64,000 nt of DNA from Treponema medium. Lineage in GTDB: Bacteria > Spirochaetota > Spirochaetia > Treponematales > Treponemataceae. The stretch covers positions 434,001 to 498,000 of the forward strand of contig NZ_CP031393.1 in NCBI RefSeq assembly GCF_017161265.1, in the 5' to 3' direction. Position numbers and translations under genes: made by a program. This document shows, one piece after another, positions 55,592 to 64,000 of this stretch. Under the pieces are notes generated by a model, which saw nothing but the letters and a program-made list of their open reading frames with translations, was not told the DNA's origin and did not search any database. Position 1 is the stretch's first letter. Every line of letters begins with the position of its first letter.

Positions 55592-55720
55592 AAAAAAACC
55601 GCTCCAGGAGTATGCAAGATGGAGCGGTTTAAAAATAGAGTATAAATCATTCACACTTATCAATACTTTTTACGAACGCCTTTGACTTATAACGACCTCC
55701 TTACAAGGAACTTCTTGTAT
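55592..55720 (-). ncRNA. Candidate small RNA with consensus promoter and terminator
   Basis: On the minus strand TTGACA (55755-55750), exactly 17 bp, TAACAT (55732-55727), so a start near 55720. The transcript ends at a hairpin aaaccgctcca/tggagcggttt (55596-55630) followed by seven T. Near its 5' end it holds TAAGGAGGT, a full complement of the 16S 3' end, yet no ATG, GTG or TTG lies at a usable distance. A short frame reading KSKAFVKSIDKCE follows the SD without start codon. Lies upstream of, and parallel to, the DUF3990 pair. Confidence 0.55.
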
Positions 55721-55856
55721 GATGATATGTTAGCAAAAGATTACATTTATGTCAAGCAGATATAACAAAAAAGTAAAATAATTTCAGTTTTCCAAAAACG
55801 ATTTCAATTCGCTAGCCCTATCGATAAGATTATGCTATAACACATACATGGATAGC

Positions 55857-56196
55857 AGGGTAAACGCATCAGAGATTTCTTGAATATCCCCGCAGAATAA
55901 TGGAGACTGTGCAACCTGTCCTTTTGAAAATAAACGGCGTATTTACTGCGTCGTACGCCGAAAATAAATGCTCAACGTATCATAGATACGCCTGCGCTTT
56001 GTTTTCGGCTATCTCCTTGTATCTACACCGGCTATTTTCAAAAGGCTAACGGAAACTCACTCCAAAACACATTATTTTGCGATTTTTATCTATTTATCTG
56101 ATGCATTTACCCTACCCTGAAAAAATACGCAAAATTTTGTTCAAAATTTTGTGTAGAAATGAAAGCAAACGCTTAAAATTTTATAATGCGTTTGCT
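55857..56196 (+). repeat. Nested palindromic repeat, family I, copy E (enlarged centre)
   Basis: Outer arms agggtaaacgcatcag (55857-55872) and ctgatgcatttaccct (56098-56113). The middle stem begins cgcagaataatggag. The inner hairpin is replaced by about 110 bp with its own stem ccttttgaaaata/tattttcaaaagg and internal cggcgta/tacgccg pairs. Tail hairpin acgcaaaatttt (about 56127-56155), final stem agcaaacgc/gcgtttgct (56164-56196). It directly precedes the SD of the next gene. Confidence 0.8.
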
Positions 56197-56216
56197 CAAT
56201 ATACATGGAGGTAGGT

Positions 56217-56441
56217 ATGGCAGATGAATTCAGCTATGAAATTACACAAAAACATGGAATTCTTTCTACTTCAAAAAGCGGATGGACGATGGAATTAAAC
56301 TCGGTAGCATGGAACGGGCGCAATCCCAAGTATGACCTCCGTAGTTGGTCTCCCGATCACGAAAAAATGGGCAAAGGGGTTACACTCACTACGGAAGAAC
56401 TGACTGCGCTCAAAGCGTTATTGAACGGTATGCAACTGTAA
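56217..56441 (+). CDS. PC4/YdbC-like single-stranded-DNA-binding protein
   Basis: 74 residues. The whole chain matches the YdbC/PC4 fold: FSYEITQKHGILSTSKSGWTMEL, WNGRNPKYDLRSWSPDHEKMGKG and a C-terminal helix LTTEELTALKALL. Such dimers bind single-stranded DNA and may act in transcription or replication. ATG 56217 is preceded by GGAGGT; an earlier ATG at 56205 overlaps that SD. Single gene, ending at a terminator. Confidence 0.88.
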   Translation: MADEFSYEITQKHGILSTSKSGWTMELNSVAWNGRNPKYDLRSWSPDHEKMGKGVTLTTEELTALKALLNGMQL

Positions 56442-56455
56442 CATCTTCTTTATAA

Positions 56456-56493
56456 GAGAACCTCAAAACCAACCTGAGCTTTAAGAGGTTCTC
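56456..56493. terminator. Hairpin between PC4-like gene and chemotaxis receptor
   Basis: gagaacctc (56456-56464) and gaggttctc (56485-56493), perfect 9-bp arms between convergent genes. No long T-tract; resembles the CTCTAAAAA-type repeats. Confidence 0.5.
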
Positions 56494-56518
56494 ACGACTA
56501 AACAATCTCTAAAGGCAT

Positions 56519-58228
56519 CTATTCTAAGGTAGAAAAGCGTATTAAAGCCGTTTTTGCATCGTCGCCGGTTTTTTCAATCATTGATGAAAAGTCAACCAGT
56601 GAAGTATAGATAGCGTCCGTTTGCAAATGGATTTTTTCAAAAGATTGGTCAAGTTCATCACTGGTGGCTCCAATGCCGGTAATGACGGTTACTACTTGTT
56701 TTATGGTTCCGCCGATATCGTGAGAGCTTTCCAATGCGGCAGCCGCAAGCCGGCTCAGTTCTTCCGCAACAACGGCAAAGCCTTTACCGGCATCACCGGC
56801 ATGCGCAGCTTCAATCGCTGCATTCATACTGAGCATCTTTGTTTGTTCTGCAATACTTTCGATAATTTCAGACATTTCTTGAATTTTTGAAACGTTTTGG
56901 ATGATAAACTGCAGATGCTCATGGGTTGTTTTGAACAGCTGATGGCCGGTTTTAAATGTTTCCACCAATTTTTTTGCCGTTTCGGAATCGGTACGATGGT
57001 TTTCAGCAGTTTGCTGTACCGAAGAAAGAACTTCTTTCATCTGAGCTGCCGAGTGATGATATCCGTCGCGCTCTTTCTCTGCTGTCACTTGCATTGTTTT
57101 ATATGTTGCTTGCAGATCGGTATGTTTCTTTTCCAGTGAATCATAGCTGCGTTGAAGCTCGGTAAGATTTTGTTCCAGCTGAGTATTACGCTCAAGAAGA
57201 GCCGCTTGTTTTTCAGCAAAAACAGTATTCTTTATATCGGACTGCGTACTGCCAGTAAAGTGACTTCCCATATCAGTGCGGTTTCTCGCTCCCCACGATG
57301 TCATCGCCCCCTCGGATTCTGCAGATACTCCTGCTTCATGGTTACCGAACGTGAAACGTGCCGGTTGTGCTGACTGTTCCGATTGAGGCGACTGGAAAGA
57401 GGATACATCGGAAGCAAGTTGTAGCTGCGATGCGGTATCAGACGATTCGTAGTTTTTCAAAGAACCGTCCGTATTCGTCAATTTCACATCTGTTTTATGA
57501 ACATATAAGCCGTTCCTATCCGCCTTGTTTTGTATCCCACTCGAACCGTTCGGCAATCTTTGCGCAGAAATATCGGTTTTTGGCCCCGCTTTCAGCACAA
57601 TTCGTTTTTTTGCATTACGGGCAAGTAAGATGGTATAGATGGTTTGTACCAGTGCCCATGTAACAAAAAGACCTAATAACCATGTTACCGAAATCAATAT
57701 CCCCGAAAGAATTGCTGCTTGTTTCCGATACCGAACGGCTGCGCTCTCTAATGCACTGGATACTGCGTCAAAATCATTAACATGAGTGCCGATCAATTTT
57801 TCAATTGTTTCCACTTTTTTTTCATCAAACGGTTTCGGTTTTGCCGCACCCAGCTGATTATAATCATTAATCAGCGTAGTAAATTCCGCATTTATTGAAC
57901 GGGCAGAAGTAAAATACCCAGAAAGGCGGCTCCGTAATGCGGTATCTTTTTCCATATATTTTTCTGCGGCATATTCTACGGCAACTAACGTCGGTTCGTA
58001 TTTACTTAAAGCGCCAATGACAGAAGAAGGGATATGCACACCGGCAGCACCGTAACGATATATAGTCCCTCGTACATAGAGCATATTACGTTCGTAACCA
58101 GCAAGTTGTACAATCTGATGCTCAAGCGTATCAGCCGGTTTTGAAATTTGCATAAAAATTCCGGCTGCAATAAGCAATAGCAACACCAGTATGCCCGATA
58201 ATATTCCGATTTTCAGTTTTATGTTCAT
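56519..58228 (-). CDS. Methyl-accepting chemotaxis protein
   Basis: 569 residues. Transmembrane helix 1 (about 8-28), a periplasmic helical domain, helix 2 (about 172-195), a polar linker rich in Ser/Gln, a coiled coil and the signalling tip [35 protein letters not shown] (given here in parts: [17 protein letters not shown]). The cytoplasmic domain is short and lacks HAMP. Sends signals to CheA/CheW. GAGG before ATG; sigma-28-like promoter upstream, as for other late motility genes. Confidence 0.92.
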   Translation of the reverse strand: MNIKLKIGILSGILVLLLLIAAGIFMQISKPADTLEHQIVQLAGYERNMLYVRGTIYRYGAAGVHIPSSVIGALSKYEPTLVAVEYAAEKYMEKDTALRSRLSGYFTSARSINAEFTTLINDYNQLGAAKPKPFDEKKVETIEKLIGTHVNDFDAVSSALESAAVRYRKQAAILSGILISVTWLLGLFVTWALVQTIYTILLARNAKKRIVLKAGPKTDISAQRLPNGSSGIQNKADRNGLYVHKTDVKLTNTDGSLKNYESSDTASQLQLASDVSSFQSPQSEQSAQPARFTFGNHEAGVSAESEGAMTSWGARNRTDMGSHFTGSTQSDIKNTVFAEKQAALLERNTQLEQNLTELQRSYDSLEKKHTDLQATYKTMQVTAEKERDGYHHSAAQMKEVLSSVQQTAENHRTDSETAKKLVETFKTGHQLFKTTHEHLQFIIQNVSKIQEMSEIIESIAEQTKMLSMNAAIEAAHAGDAGKGFAVVAEELSRLAAAALESSHDIGGTIKQVVTVITGIGATSDELDQSFEKIHLQTDAIYTSLVDFSSMIEKTGDDAKTALIRFSTLE

Positions 58229-58248
58229 AACAGTAAGCCTCAGTATAA

Positions 58249-58276
58249 GTATCGGACAATAATCCTTTATTGATTA
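58249..58276 (-). promoter_or_regulatory. Sigma-28-like promoter of the chemotaxis receptor
   Basis: On the minus strand TAATCAAT (58276-58269), 12-bp spacer, TCCGATAC (58256-58249). Same spacing as the flaB and fliD promoters; the -35 half is weaker. Confidence 0.5.
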
Positions 58277-58279
58277 AGA

Positions 58280-58710
58280 ACCATCTGATACGTTTACCTT
58301 CCTTGCTGTGTAAAATTTCATAGGTATAAGGTGAGCGTCTACAATGACGCCGCTCACCTTAACCGTCAAGTTTTCTTTCGAAAACTTGCGTATTGATGTG
58401 TGCGCTTTTCGCGCACGAATGCAACAGTTTCCAAAATTCATATTTTGTTCAACTGTTACATTTTAAGGAAATAAAATTTTGCACAATTTCTTTGCGAAGA
58501 AGGGCAAACGCATCAGACAAATAAATAAGAATCGCAGAAGAATAGAGGTTCAACTCTGGTCGAATAGTCTCAATTTTTCCGCGGGTAACACGAACATTGT
58601 ACGTCCTTGTACACTGTTCGTGTCAAGTTTTTCTAACGAAAAACTTGTTGCTGATTAGCACCGCCGCCGTCCGTGGCGGATATGAAAAACTGACCTGATG
58701 CGTTTGCCCT
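58280..58710 (-). repeat. Nested palindromic repeat, family I, copy F (inverted, with cassette inserted)
   Basis: Outer arms 58501-58516 and 58695-58710 (agggcaaacgcatcag and complement). The tail (58280-58500) is nearly identical to the inverted tail of copy C. The centre has lost part of the inner hairpin and gained a three-hairpin cassette (58588-58623, 58624-58647, 58664-58679). It fills the gap between divergent genes and ends 7 bp before the carD -35 box. Confidence 0.8.
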
Positions 58711-58717
58711 ATGTCCT

Positions 58718-58746
58718 TTGACCAAAGCCTTTTTTTATGCTATAAT
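58718..58746 (+). promoter_or_regulatory. Promoter for a leaderless carD mRNA
   Basis: TTGACC (58718-58723), 17-bp spacer ending TGC (extended -10), TATAAT (58741-58746), then 8 nt to the ATG at 58755. Predicted mRNA start 1-2 nt before the ATG; no SD. Confidence 0.75.
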
Positions 58747-58754
58747 AGCAATAT

Positions 58755-59351
58755 ATGACTGAATGTTCATTTACAGTGAAAGAACGGGTTGTCTATCCCG
58801 GTCAGGGTGTCGGAGAAATCATCGAAATAAGCGAAAAAAAATTCAAAGATGAAATGCTGACGTATTACGTCATTTACTTTGATGAATCCGACATGACTGT
58901 TCTTGTGCCAGCCCTCAAGGCGACTGAGTTAGGTATTAGAACGATTGTTTCTGCCGATGAAGCGCAGGCTGCACTGGCATTTTTATCCGAAAAGTTTGAC
59001 CCTATCCCAAGTGATTGGAAGATGCGGTATCAAATGAACCTCGATTTATTTAAAACGGGAAGTATTTTAGACAATGCTTCTATAGTCCGCTCGCTCTACC
59101 ACCGCAGTAAAATAAAAGAACTTCCTATCCAAGAGCGTAAATTATACGATTCTGCATATCGCATTTTTTACGATGAACTTTCTTATGCACTGCAAAAACC
59201 GAAGTCGGAAATTGAAGCGATGATTCATTCATATCTGGAGGTTTTAAGTAAAAACGCTCCTGTCGAAAAACAAAATCAAGTTGACAATGATATATTTGAC
59301 AACGGTATGAATGATATGGACGACGAAGACGATTTCGATGACGACGAATAA
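58755..59351 (+). CDS. carD: CarD/CdnL-type RNA-polymerase-binding regulator
   Basis: 198 residues. N-terminal Tudor-like RNAP-interaction domain (KERVVYPGQGVGEIIEIS), helical DNA-binding C-terminal domain (about 75-165), then a very acidic tail. Stabilises open promoter complexes. First gene of carD-ispD-ispF; the same order is known in Mycobacterium. Its last 14 bp overlap ispD. The mRNA appears to be leaderless. Confidence 0.93.
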   Translation: MTECSFTVKERVVYPGQGVGEIIEISEKKFKDEMLTYYVIYFDESDMTVLVPALKATELGIRTIVSADEAQAALAFLSEKFDPIPSDWKMRYQMNLDLFKTGSILDNASIVRSLYHRSKIKELPIQERKLYDSAYRIFYDELSYALQKPKSEIEAMIHSYLEVLSKNAPVEKQNQVDNDIFDNGMNDMDDEDDFDDDE

Positions 59352-60027
59352 TGCTGTTCTGATTACAGCTGCCGGAAGTTCCCAACGCTTTGGAGAAAAA
59401 AAAGAATTTCTTCCCTTACATCCCGATACGCATACATCGGTACTGTCCGCCTGTCTTTATGCTTTTACATCGACAGGATGCTTTAGCCGTTATGTCGTAA
59501 CCATACCGCAAGGGCAAGTAGAAGCAGCGTATTCGCTGTTAACTGCCGATACACGGCTCTCCTCTTTTTTCGATACACATCAAGGTAGTCTCGATATCGT
59601 TGAAGGGGGAACAAGCCGGCAGGAGTCGGTGTACAAGGGGCTGTTAACGCTTGCGGATAAAAACATAACCTGTATACTGGTACACGATGGAGCGCGGCCG
59701 TGGGTTTCCGGTGAAGTGATTACTTCGGTATTAACGGCAACCGAGCAATACGGAGCAGCAGTCCCTGCCATATCCGTAACGGATACACAAAAAGAAGTGG
59801 ACGAAACGGGAAAGATTATCCGGCACCTTAGAAGAGACCGGCTCGCCGCCGTACAAACGCCGCAAGGGTTCCGCTTTGAACCGTTGCTTTATGCCCACCG
59901 CCAAGCCTACAATGACGGCAAAACCTACACCGACGACAGCGAAATCTACGCACGATACTGCGGAACTGTTTACATCTGCCCCGGATCACGGGAAAACAAG
60001 AAAATCACTTATCGCGAAGACCTTTAA
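59338..60027 (+). CDS. ispD: 2-C-methyl-D-erythritol 4-phosphate cytidylyltransferase IspD
   Basis: 229 residues. CTP-site signature VLITAAGSSQRFGEKKEF at the N-terminus, GGTSRQESVYKGL, VHDGARPWVS and VQTPQGFRFE. Third step of the MEP pathway to isoprenoids. Starts at the ATG at 59338 inside the end of carD, so translation is coupled; no strong SD. ispF follows after 10 bp. Confidence 0.95.
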   Translation: MTTNNAVLITAAGSSQRFGEKKEFLPLHPDTHTSVLSACLYAFTSTGCFSRYVVTIPQGQVEAAYSLLTADTRLSSFFDTHQGSLDIVEGGTSRQESVYKGLLTLADKNITCILVHDGARPWVSGEVITSVLTATEQYGAAVPAISVTDTQKEVDETGKIIRHLRRDRLAAVQTPQGFRFEPLLYAHRQAYNDGKTYTDDSEIYARYCGTVYICPGSRENKKITYREDL

Positions 60028-60037
60028 GGAAGACACT

Positions 60038-60511
60038 ATGATACGAATTGGCTTAGGTTATGATCTCCACACCCTTGTTGAAGGCAGACCGTTAATCTTA
60101 GGCGGGATTCATATTCCTTTTGAAAAAGGGGAAGCGGGGCATTCAGACGGGGATGTACTACTCCATGCGCTTGCGGATTCCTTACTCGGAGCTGCTTGTC
60201 TTGGCGACATCGGCGAGCTTTTCCCGCCGAATGATCCGCAGTGGAAGAATGCCGACTCCCGGATGCTCCTAAAAACGGTGTGGGAACGGATCCTGACAGC
60301 AGGCTGGCAGCTTGAAAACGCCGATTGCGTTATTGCGATTCAAAAGCCGAAAATTCTGCCGTACCGCGAGGCAATCCGCCGGTCTATTGCGGAAATTCTA
60401 TCGGTAGAAATCGATCAAATTTTTGTCAAAGCAAAAACCGGCGAAGGGGTCGGCATTATCGGCAGCGGTACGGCCGCCGCCGTGTGGTGCACCTGTCTTC
60501 TCTCTCGCTAG
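60038..60511 (+). CDS. ispF: 2-C-methyl-D-erythritol 2,4-cyclodiphosphate synthase IspF
   Basis: 157 residues, normal size. Metal ligands in GYDLHTL and GHSDGDVLLHALADSLLGA, C-terminal KAKTGEGVGIIGSG. Fifth step of the MEP pathway. ATG 60038 with AAGGAAG 7 nt upstream. The ORF runs 54 codons further upstream inside ispD but is not needed. Last gene of the operon. Confidence 0.96.
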   Translation: MIRIGLGYDLHTLVEGRPLILGGIHIPFEKGEAGHSDGDVLLHALADSLLGAACLGDIGELFPPNDPQWKNADSRMLLKTVWERILTAGWQLENADCVIAIQKPKILPYREAIRRSIAEILSVEIDQIFVKAKTGEGVGIIGSGTAAAVWCTCLLSR

Positions 60512-60617
60512 CTCCCTACTCTCATACCAGCTCTAAAAGCTAACGGTATTTTTAAAGCTGCTCACCGGTAGAATGAGGGAGAAAACAAATGCAGTATTTA
60601 AGCGGCGCGGCGTCAGC

Positions 60618-63600
60618 CTATTTTTCGGCAAGCTCTAGGATGAGCTGCACTTCTCCTTGCGATAGATTGAGGGCATTGGCAATAGCGTCCTGCGTCCATC
60701 CGCTTCTAAAGAGCTTTAACACATTCTCACGGGTACCGACTGTCGTTGCACCCTCCGTTTTGTTCACCGGTTTTTCGGTCTTAACCAAATCCGCCAACAG
60801 TTTCAACTGATTTTCGGAATTCTTCGATATATCTTGTAAGCGCGTTTCAGTACCGGCAAGCCATTCACGGGCATTGTGCAGTTTTTCAATGCGCCCCTCA
60901 AGCTCTCCAAGCAATTCATCGATGGTATCAAGCTGCTCCCGCGCCTTCTCCGCTTTTTCCTGATTGGAAATAAGATACTCCATCTTTTCTTGAATATCCT
61001 GCAGTTCGGGCGGAATGGTGTAGAGCTTACTCTGTACCGACTTAATATCTTTTTCAACCGTCTTTAAATCTTCAAAGGCAGCATCGATGCTCTGTACCGT
61101 TTGGTCGAGCACGGTACCTTTTTTCTCCAAGCGGTCATAGCGGGTATTTACATCGGCAATGCTTTCTTCAATACGCCGAATCTGTACCTGATAGCGCTGT
61201 AATTCATCATCAGCCGAAGCAAGCTCAACAAGCTTTTTATCCATCGACTCGGACAGCACACTCAGTTTTGCAAAATCGTTTTCCAAAATTTCAATATTTT
61301 TACGCTCACCCATAAATCGCGCGATTTTCTGTGTTGCTTCCTCTTCAAGATGAGTTACCTTTTCGTATTTCAGATTCAGATCATCCATTGTATTGCGGTA
61401 AATTTCAAAGCGGGTAACCTCCGCCTTCAATTTTTCGATGTTTTGTTCCAAATCAGCCTTCAATTCGTCTGCACGATCAAATACACGCGTCTGTGTAATA
61501 AAGGCGTTTTGCCGCTTATCGATTTCTTCTACGGTTTCGGTCAGCTGCTCGGAATCGCGCCGTATCTTTTCGAATAAATCATGCTGCGTTTCTTCCACTT
61601 CACTGCGCAGGCCGTGTACCAGCTCCCGTATGTTGTCAAGCGAATGATTTGCTTCCCCCGTCGCGTTGTTAATCCGTTTATCCAGCTCGTTGGTAGCCTG
61701 TTCCGCATCGCGCGTAAAGGTTTCGGTAACGCTGCGCACCTGTGCAGAAAATTCTTCTTCGGCACTCTGCACCTTTGCATTCAGATCATTGATTCTCTGC
61801 TGCATCAGCTTAAGCGCCTCGTCGCTTTTCACGCTGAAATCTTTATAGTACGAGGTGTATTTTGAACCGATGCCTTCGATAGCTCGTTCCGTCGATGCAG
61901 TAAAATTAGCAACCTTTTCGTCTACCGTAGTCCGCATCTCTGCCAGTTGTTGATCGATACGCGCCTTCCATGTTTCAAAATCGGCTTTAGCTGCATCGAG
62001 CTGCCCGCCTGATTCTTGTTTAACCGTATCAAGCCAGTTTTTTACCTCTTTTGTAGCATTTTCAACTTCAACACTCTGCTGCCGCATCGATTCTTGCAGT
62101 TCAAGCTTGAGACCGGAAAGCTCATTGCGCATATATGTTTGAGCTTTTTCCTTTGTCTGATCCATCATATTTTTAAACTGAGTGTTATAGGCTAAGAGCG
62201 CCTCGTCGCTTGCCGTAATACGTTTGGCAATTCCTTCTTCGATTGCAGCAATATCTTCTTTGAATTTTGCAAAGTGCCCCTTGTACTCCTCCGCCGTTTG
62301 CGCAAGCCGCGCTTTTAAATCCTGTTTATACGCATCTTCCAAATCCCTACGTGCCGACTCGCTTTCCGATCCCATCAGCGCAAGCCGTTCGGTAACATCA
62401 TTCCGCAGCTTTTGGATGTCTCCGCTGAGTGCATCGCTGCGGCGGGTTAGCTCGCTTGCAAAATCGGTTTCAAAAGTATGCAGCTTTTCGGAGAGCGCGG
62501 CTTGCGATTCTTCACGCAGAACGTTCAGTTGTTCGGTTATCTCCTGCAAGCGACTGGCAAGCGCATTCGCCCGTTCGGAAAAATGTTTTTCGAATCCGTT
62601 GTATTTTTCCTGCATGGTATAGGTATGTTTTCCAAAGTCTTGCAAAAGCCGGTCTTTTACCGATTCTTGCGCTTTTTCCATCTCGGCAGAAAGCTTATCG
62701 ATACCGGCAATGGACTTATCAAATTTTTCGTAATAGTAGGTCGCTTGCTTTTTATATTCGGCAAACTTTGTATCTGCCGATTGGGACAGCGCGGTCAGGC
62801 TTTGCGCTGCCTTTGCCGCCGTTTTTTCGAGGCGGGTATTTAATCCCGTTTCAAATTCCGTAAGCCGCGAATCAAGCTGCCGGTTCGTATTCTGCATATC
62901 CGCCTCGGTTTTCTCCAAGCCCTTTTCAAGATTGGTGATGCGCTGTGTAAAGGCAATCTCCGCAGCGCTGAACTTTGAATGTAGTGAACTTTCCAACTTA
63001 TCCGCTTCCTCTTGCCAATCCTGTTTAAACTTTTGAGCAAGCGCTTTATTTTCGGCCATACCGGCGGTAATCTCCGCCTCAAGCGCTGCGGAACGGTCAT
63101 CAAGCACCGACTTATAATGCTGCATCTGCATTTCCATCTGGTTCTGCAATTTAGCAAAAGATTCATCGCCAAGGTTTTGCGCTTTTTTACTCGCCTCCGT
63201 AAACGCCTTTTTATAAAGGTCGTTCAATTGGATTGAGGTTACCTCAAGCAACTCCGCACTTTTTTTCTCTGCGCCGGCAACCCTGTTTTCAAAAGCACTA
63301 ATAGTATTATTGAAACCCGCAGTAAGCTGTTCTTCAAGCATCTGGAGATGTTCACGATTCTGCTTATAAAAGCTATCCTGCATTTCGGGCATCAGTTTTG
63401 AAATATGATTCAATTCGCTCCGTGCATCCGTAATTTTTTTTGCAAGCGAATCGACAAAGTCGGATTCCTGACTAACCCGCGCTAGATTTTTTTCCGCAAG
63501 AGCAGCCATATCCATAACGGTCTTAATAGTCTCCTCCGCCCCCGCAACATTTTTTTCTATTGCATCGATGGATGATGAACGGGCAGTCAACACATCGGAT

Positions 63601-63863
63601 TTTTTCATAAAATCGTTATATATGGAATCGAGCCGGTTAACAGCCGCAATGGCTTGCGAAAGTTTTGCGTCAAGCTCGATCGCCGCATCGCGCAAATTCT
63701 GCGTCCGTTCCTTAACAAACCCTTCTATTTCATCTTTAACACGGTCGCCGTATTTTTTTGCTTTTTCTATCGAACGGCTGTTTTTATCCATTTGCCGAAA
63801 AAAAAGAATCAGCATCAGAGAAAGCATAAGCGTTATCGCGGAGGCCAAAAGTTGCATTGACAT
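60618..63863 (-). CDS. Large spirochaetal coiled-coil protein (SpiroCoCo type)
   Basis: 1081 residues. One N-terminal transmembrane helix (about 5-25), then almost unbroken coiled coil to about residue 1030, ending in a small helix-turn-helix-like motif (RENVLKLFRSGWTQDAIANALNLSQGEVQLI). Such proteins occur in spirochaetes, where related coiled-coil proteins help shape or scaffold the cell body; an exact role is not known. AAGGGTGG precedes the ATG at 63863; a GTG four codons upstream is possible. Upstream DNA to 64000 is AT-rich with a cggatatatccg palindrome near 63920. Confidence 0.85.
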   Translation of the reverse strand: MSMQLLASAITLMLSLMLILFFRQMDKNSRSIEKAKKYGDRVKDEIEGFVKERTQNLRDAAIELDAKLSQAIAAVNRLDSIYNDFMKKSDVLTARSSSIDAIEKNVAGAEETIKTVMDMAALAEKNLARVSQESDFVDSLAKKITDARSELNHISKLMPEMQDSFYKQNREHLQMLEEQLTAGFNNTISAFENRVAGAEKKSAELLEVTSIQLNDLYKKAFTEASKKAQNLGDESFAKLQNQMEMQMQHYKSVLDDRSAALEAEITAGMAENKALAQKFKQDWQEEADKLESSLHSKFSAAEIAFTQRITNLEKGLEKTEADMQNTNRQLDSRLTEFETGLNTRLEKTAAKAAQSLTALSQSADTKFAEYKKQATYYYEKFDKSIAGIDKLSAEMEKAQESVKDRLLQDFGKHTYTMQEKYNGFEKHFSERANALASRLQEITEQLNVLREESQAALSEKLHTFETDFASELTRRSDALSGDIQKLRNDVTERLALMGSESESARRDLEDAYKQDLKARLAQTAEEYKGHFAKFKEDIAAIEEGIAKRITASDEALLAYNTQFKNMMDQTKEKAQTYMRNELSGLKLELQESMRQQSVEVENATKEVKNWLDTVKQESGGQLDAAKADFETWKARIDQQLAEMRTTVDEKVANFTASTERAIEGIGSKYTSYYKDFSVKSDEALKLMQQRINDLNAKVQSAEEEFSAQVRSVTETFTRDAEQATNELDKRINNATGEANHSLDNIRELVHGLRSEVEETQHDLFEKIRRDSEQLTETVEEIDKRQNAFITQTRVFDRADELKADLEQNIEKLKAEVTRFEIYRNTMDDLNLKYEKVTHLEEEATQKIARFMGERKNIEILENDFAKLSVLSESMDKKLVELASADDELQRYQVQIRRIEESIADVNTRYDRLEKKGTVLDQTVQSIDAAFEDLKTVEKDIKSVQSKLYTIPPELQDIQEKMEYLISNQEKAEKAREQLDTIDELLGELEGRIEKLHNAREWLAGTETRLQDISKNSENQLKLLADLVKTEKPVNKTEGATTVGTRENVLKLFRSGWTQDAIANALNLSQGEVQLILELAEK

Positions 63864-64000
63864 TCTAAGTTCCACCCTTACTTAAAATAAATTCTGTTTT
63901 AATGAATAGTATGATATCGGATATATCCGAAAATAGACGCTTTCAAAAATATCCTACCTATTATAAAATATTATAACACATAGTTTAAGAATTGACGATA

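Noticed and set aside
55592-55720. Type III toxin-antitoxin RNA
   Set aside because: The tandem repeats that define such antitoxin RNAs are absent, and the downstream gene is not a ToxN-like nuclease; kept only as a loose analogy.
59876-60037. 54-codon extension upstream of ispF
   Set aside because: It lies within ispD in another frame, is not part of the IspF fold, and a good SD precedes the internal ATG.

Overview
The window is a stretch of a spirochaete chromosome, almost certainly Treponema. The signs are FlaB-type periplasmic flagellins followed by fliD, a phenylalanyl-tRNA synthetase alpha chain of archaeal/eukaryal type, a 1.1-kb-residue spirochaetal coiled-coil protein, a sigma-factor gene divergent from a groES that is far from groEL, and lax lipoproteins. 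The moderate GC content suggests a host-associated oral group near T. vincentii/T. medium rather than T. pallidum or T. denticola; that species guess is inference. No rRNA, tRNA or CRISPR array was seen.

Layout. 1-8.3 kb: end of a lipoprotein gene, an RRM protein, groEL, a large membrane-anchored propeller-like protein and a secreted tyrosine-phosphatase lipoprotein. 8.3-14 kb: motility block (two flaB genes, fliD, two small genes) with sigma-28-type promoters. 14-24 kb: murA (Asp in place of the fosfomycin-target Cys), a DEAH helicase, bacteriohemerythrin, tyrS, pheS, murJ. 24-37 kb: TPR protein, NhaC antiporter, His-rich zinc-binding lipoprotein/SBP with an operator-like dyad, sbcDC, an RND exporter with a LolA-like partner. 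37-45.5 kb: groES, a sigma factor behind a textbook sigma-54 promoter, small enzymes, a RluA-type pseudouridine synthase without a normal start codon, purine nucleoside phosphorylase, a PcrA/UvrD helicase. 45.9-55.5 kb: AT-rich accessory island with an unrecognised operon (DUF697-like membrane protein, 362-residue protein, two tandem paralogues, Ycf46-like AAA+ ATPase, zinc ribbon), a WYL regulator, a heptanucleotide repeat, a complete IS481-type element, a DUF3990 toxin-like pair and a candidate small RNA. 56-64 kb: PC4/YdbC-like protein, chemotaxis receptor, carD-ispD-ispF and the coiled-coil protein.

The most striking features are in the spaces between genes. (1) A family of long nested palindromes (six copies plus one remnant) whose outer, middle and inner stems differ between copies but stay self-complementary. 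(2) A modular class of short hairpins, found in tandem arrays and in a three-hairpin cassette seen four times; their stem sequences are swapped while the loop ACGGA is kept. The same kind of GGA-loop hairpin sits 23-25 nt upstream of both flagellin start codons, which points to CsrA-type RNA binding. (3) A roughly 100-bp repeat with CTCTAAAAA-type inverted ends (three copies) and a 174-bp MITE with 18-bp inverted ends and a 10-bp target duplication. (4) At least seven genes without a ribosome binding site whose -10 box ends 6-10 nt before the ATG at consensus spacing from a -35 box, i.e. candidate leaderless mRNAs.

All homology calls are from reading translated sequence and known motifs; no database search was run. 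In the region near 42.9 kb, coordinates may be off by one base.
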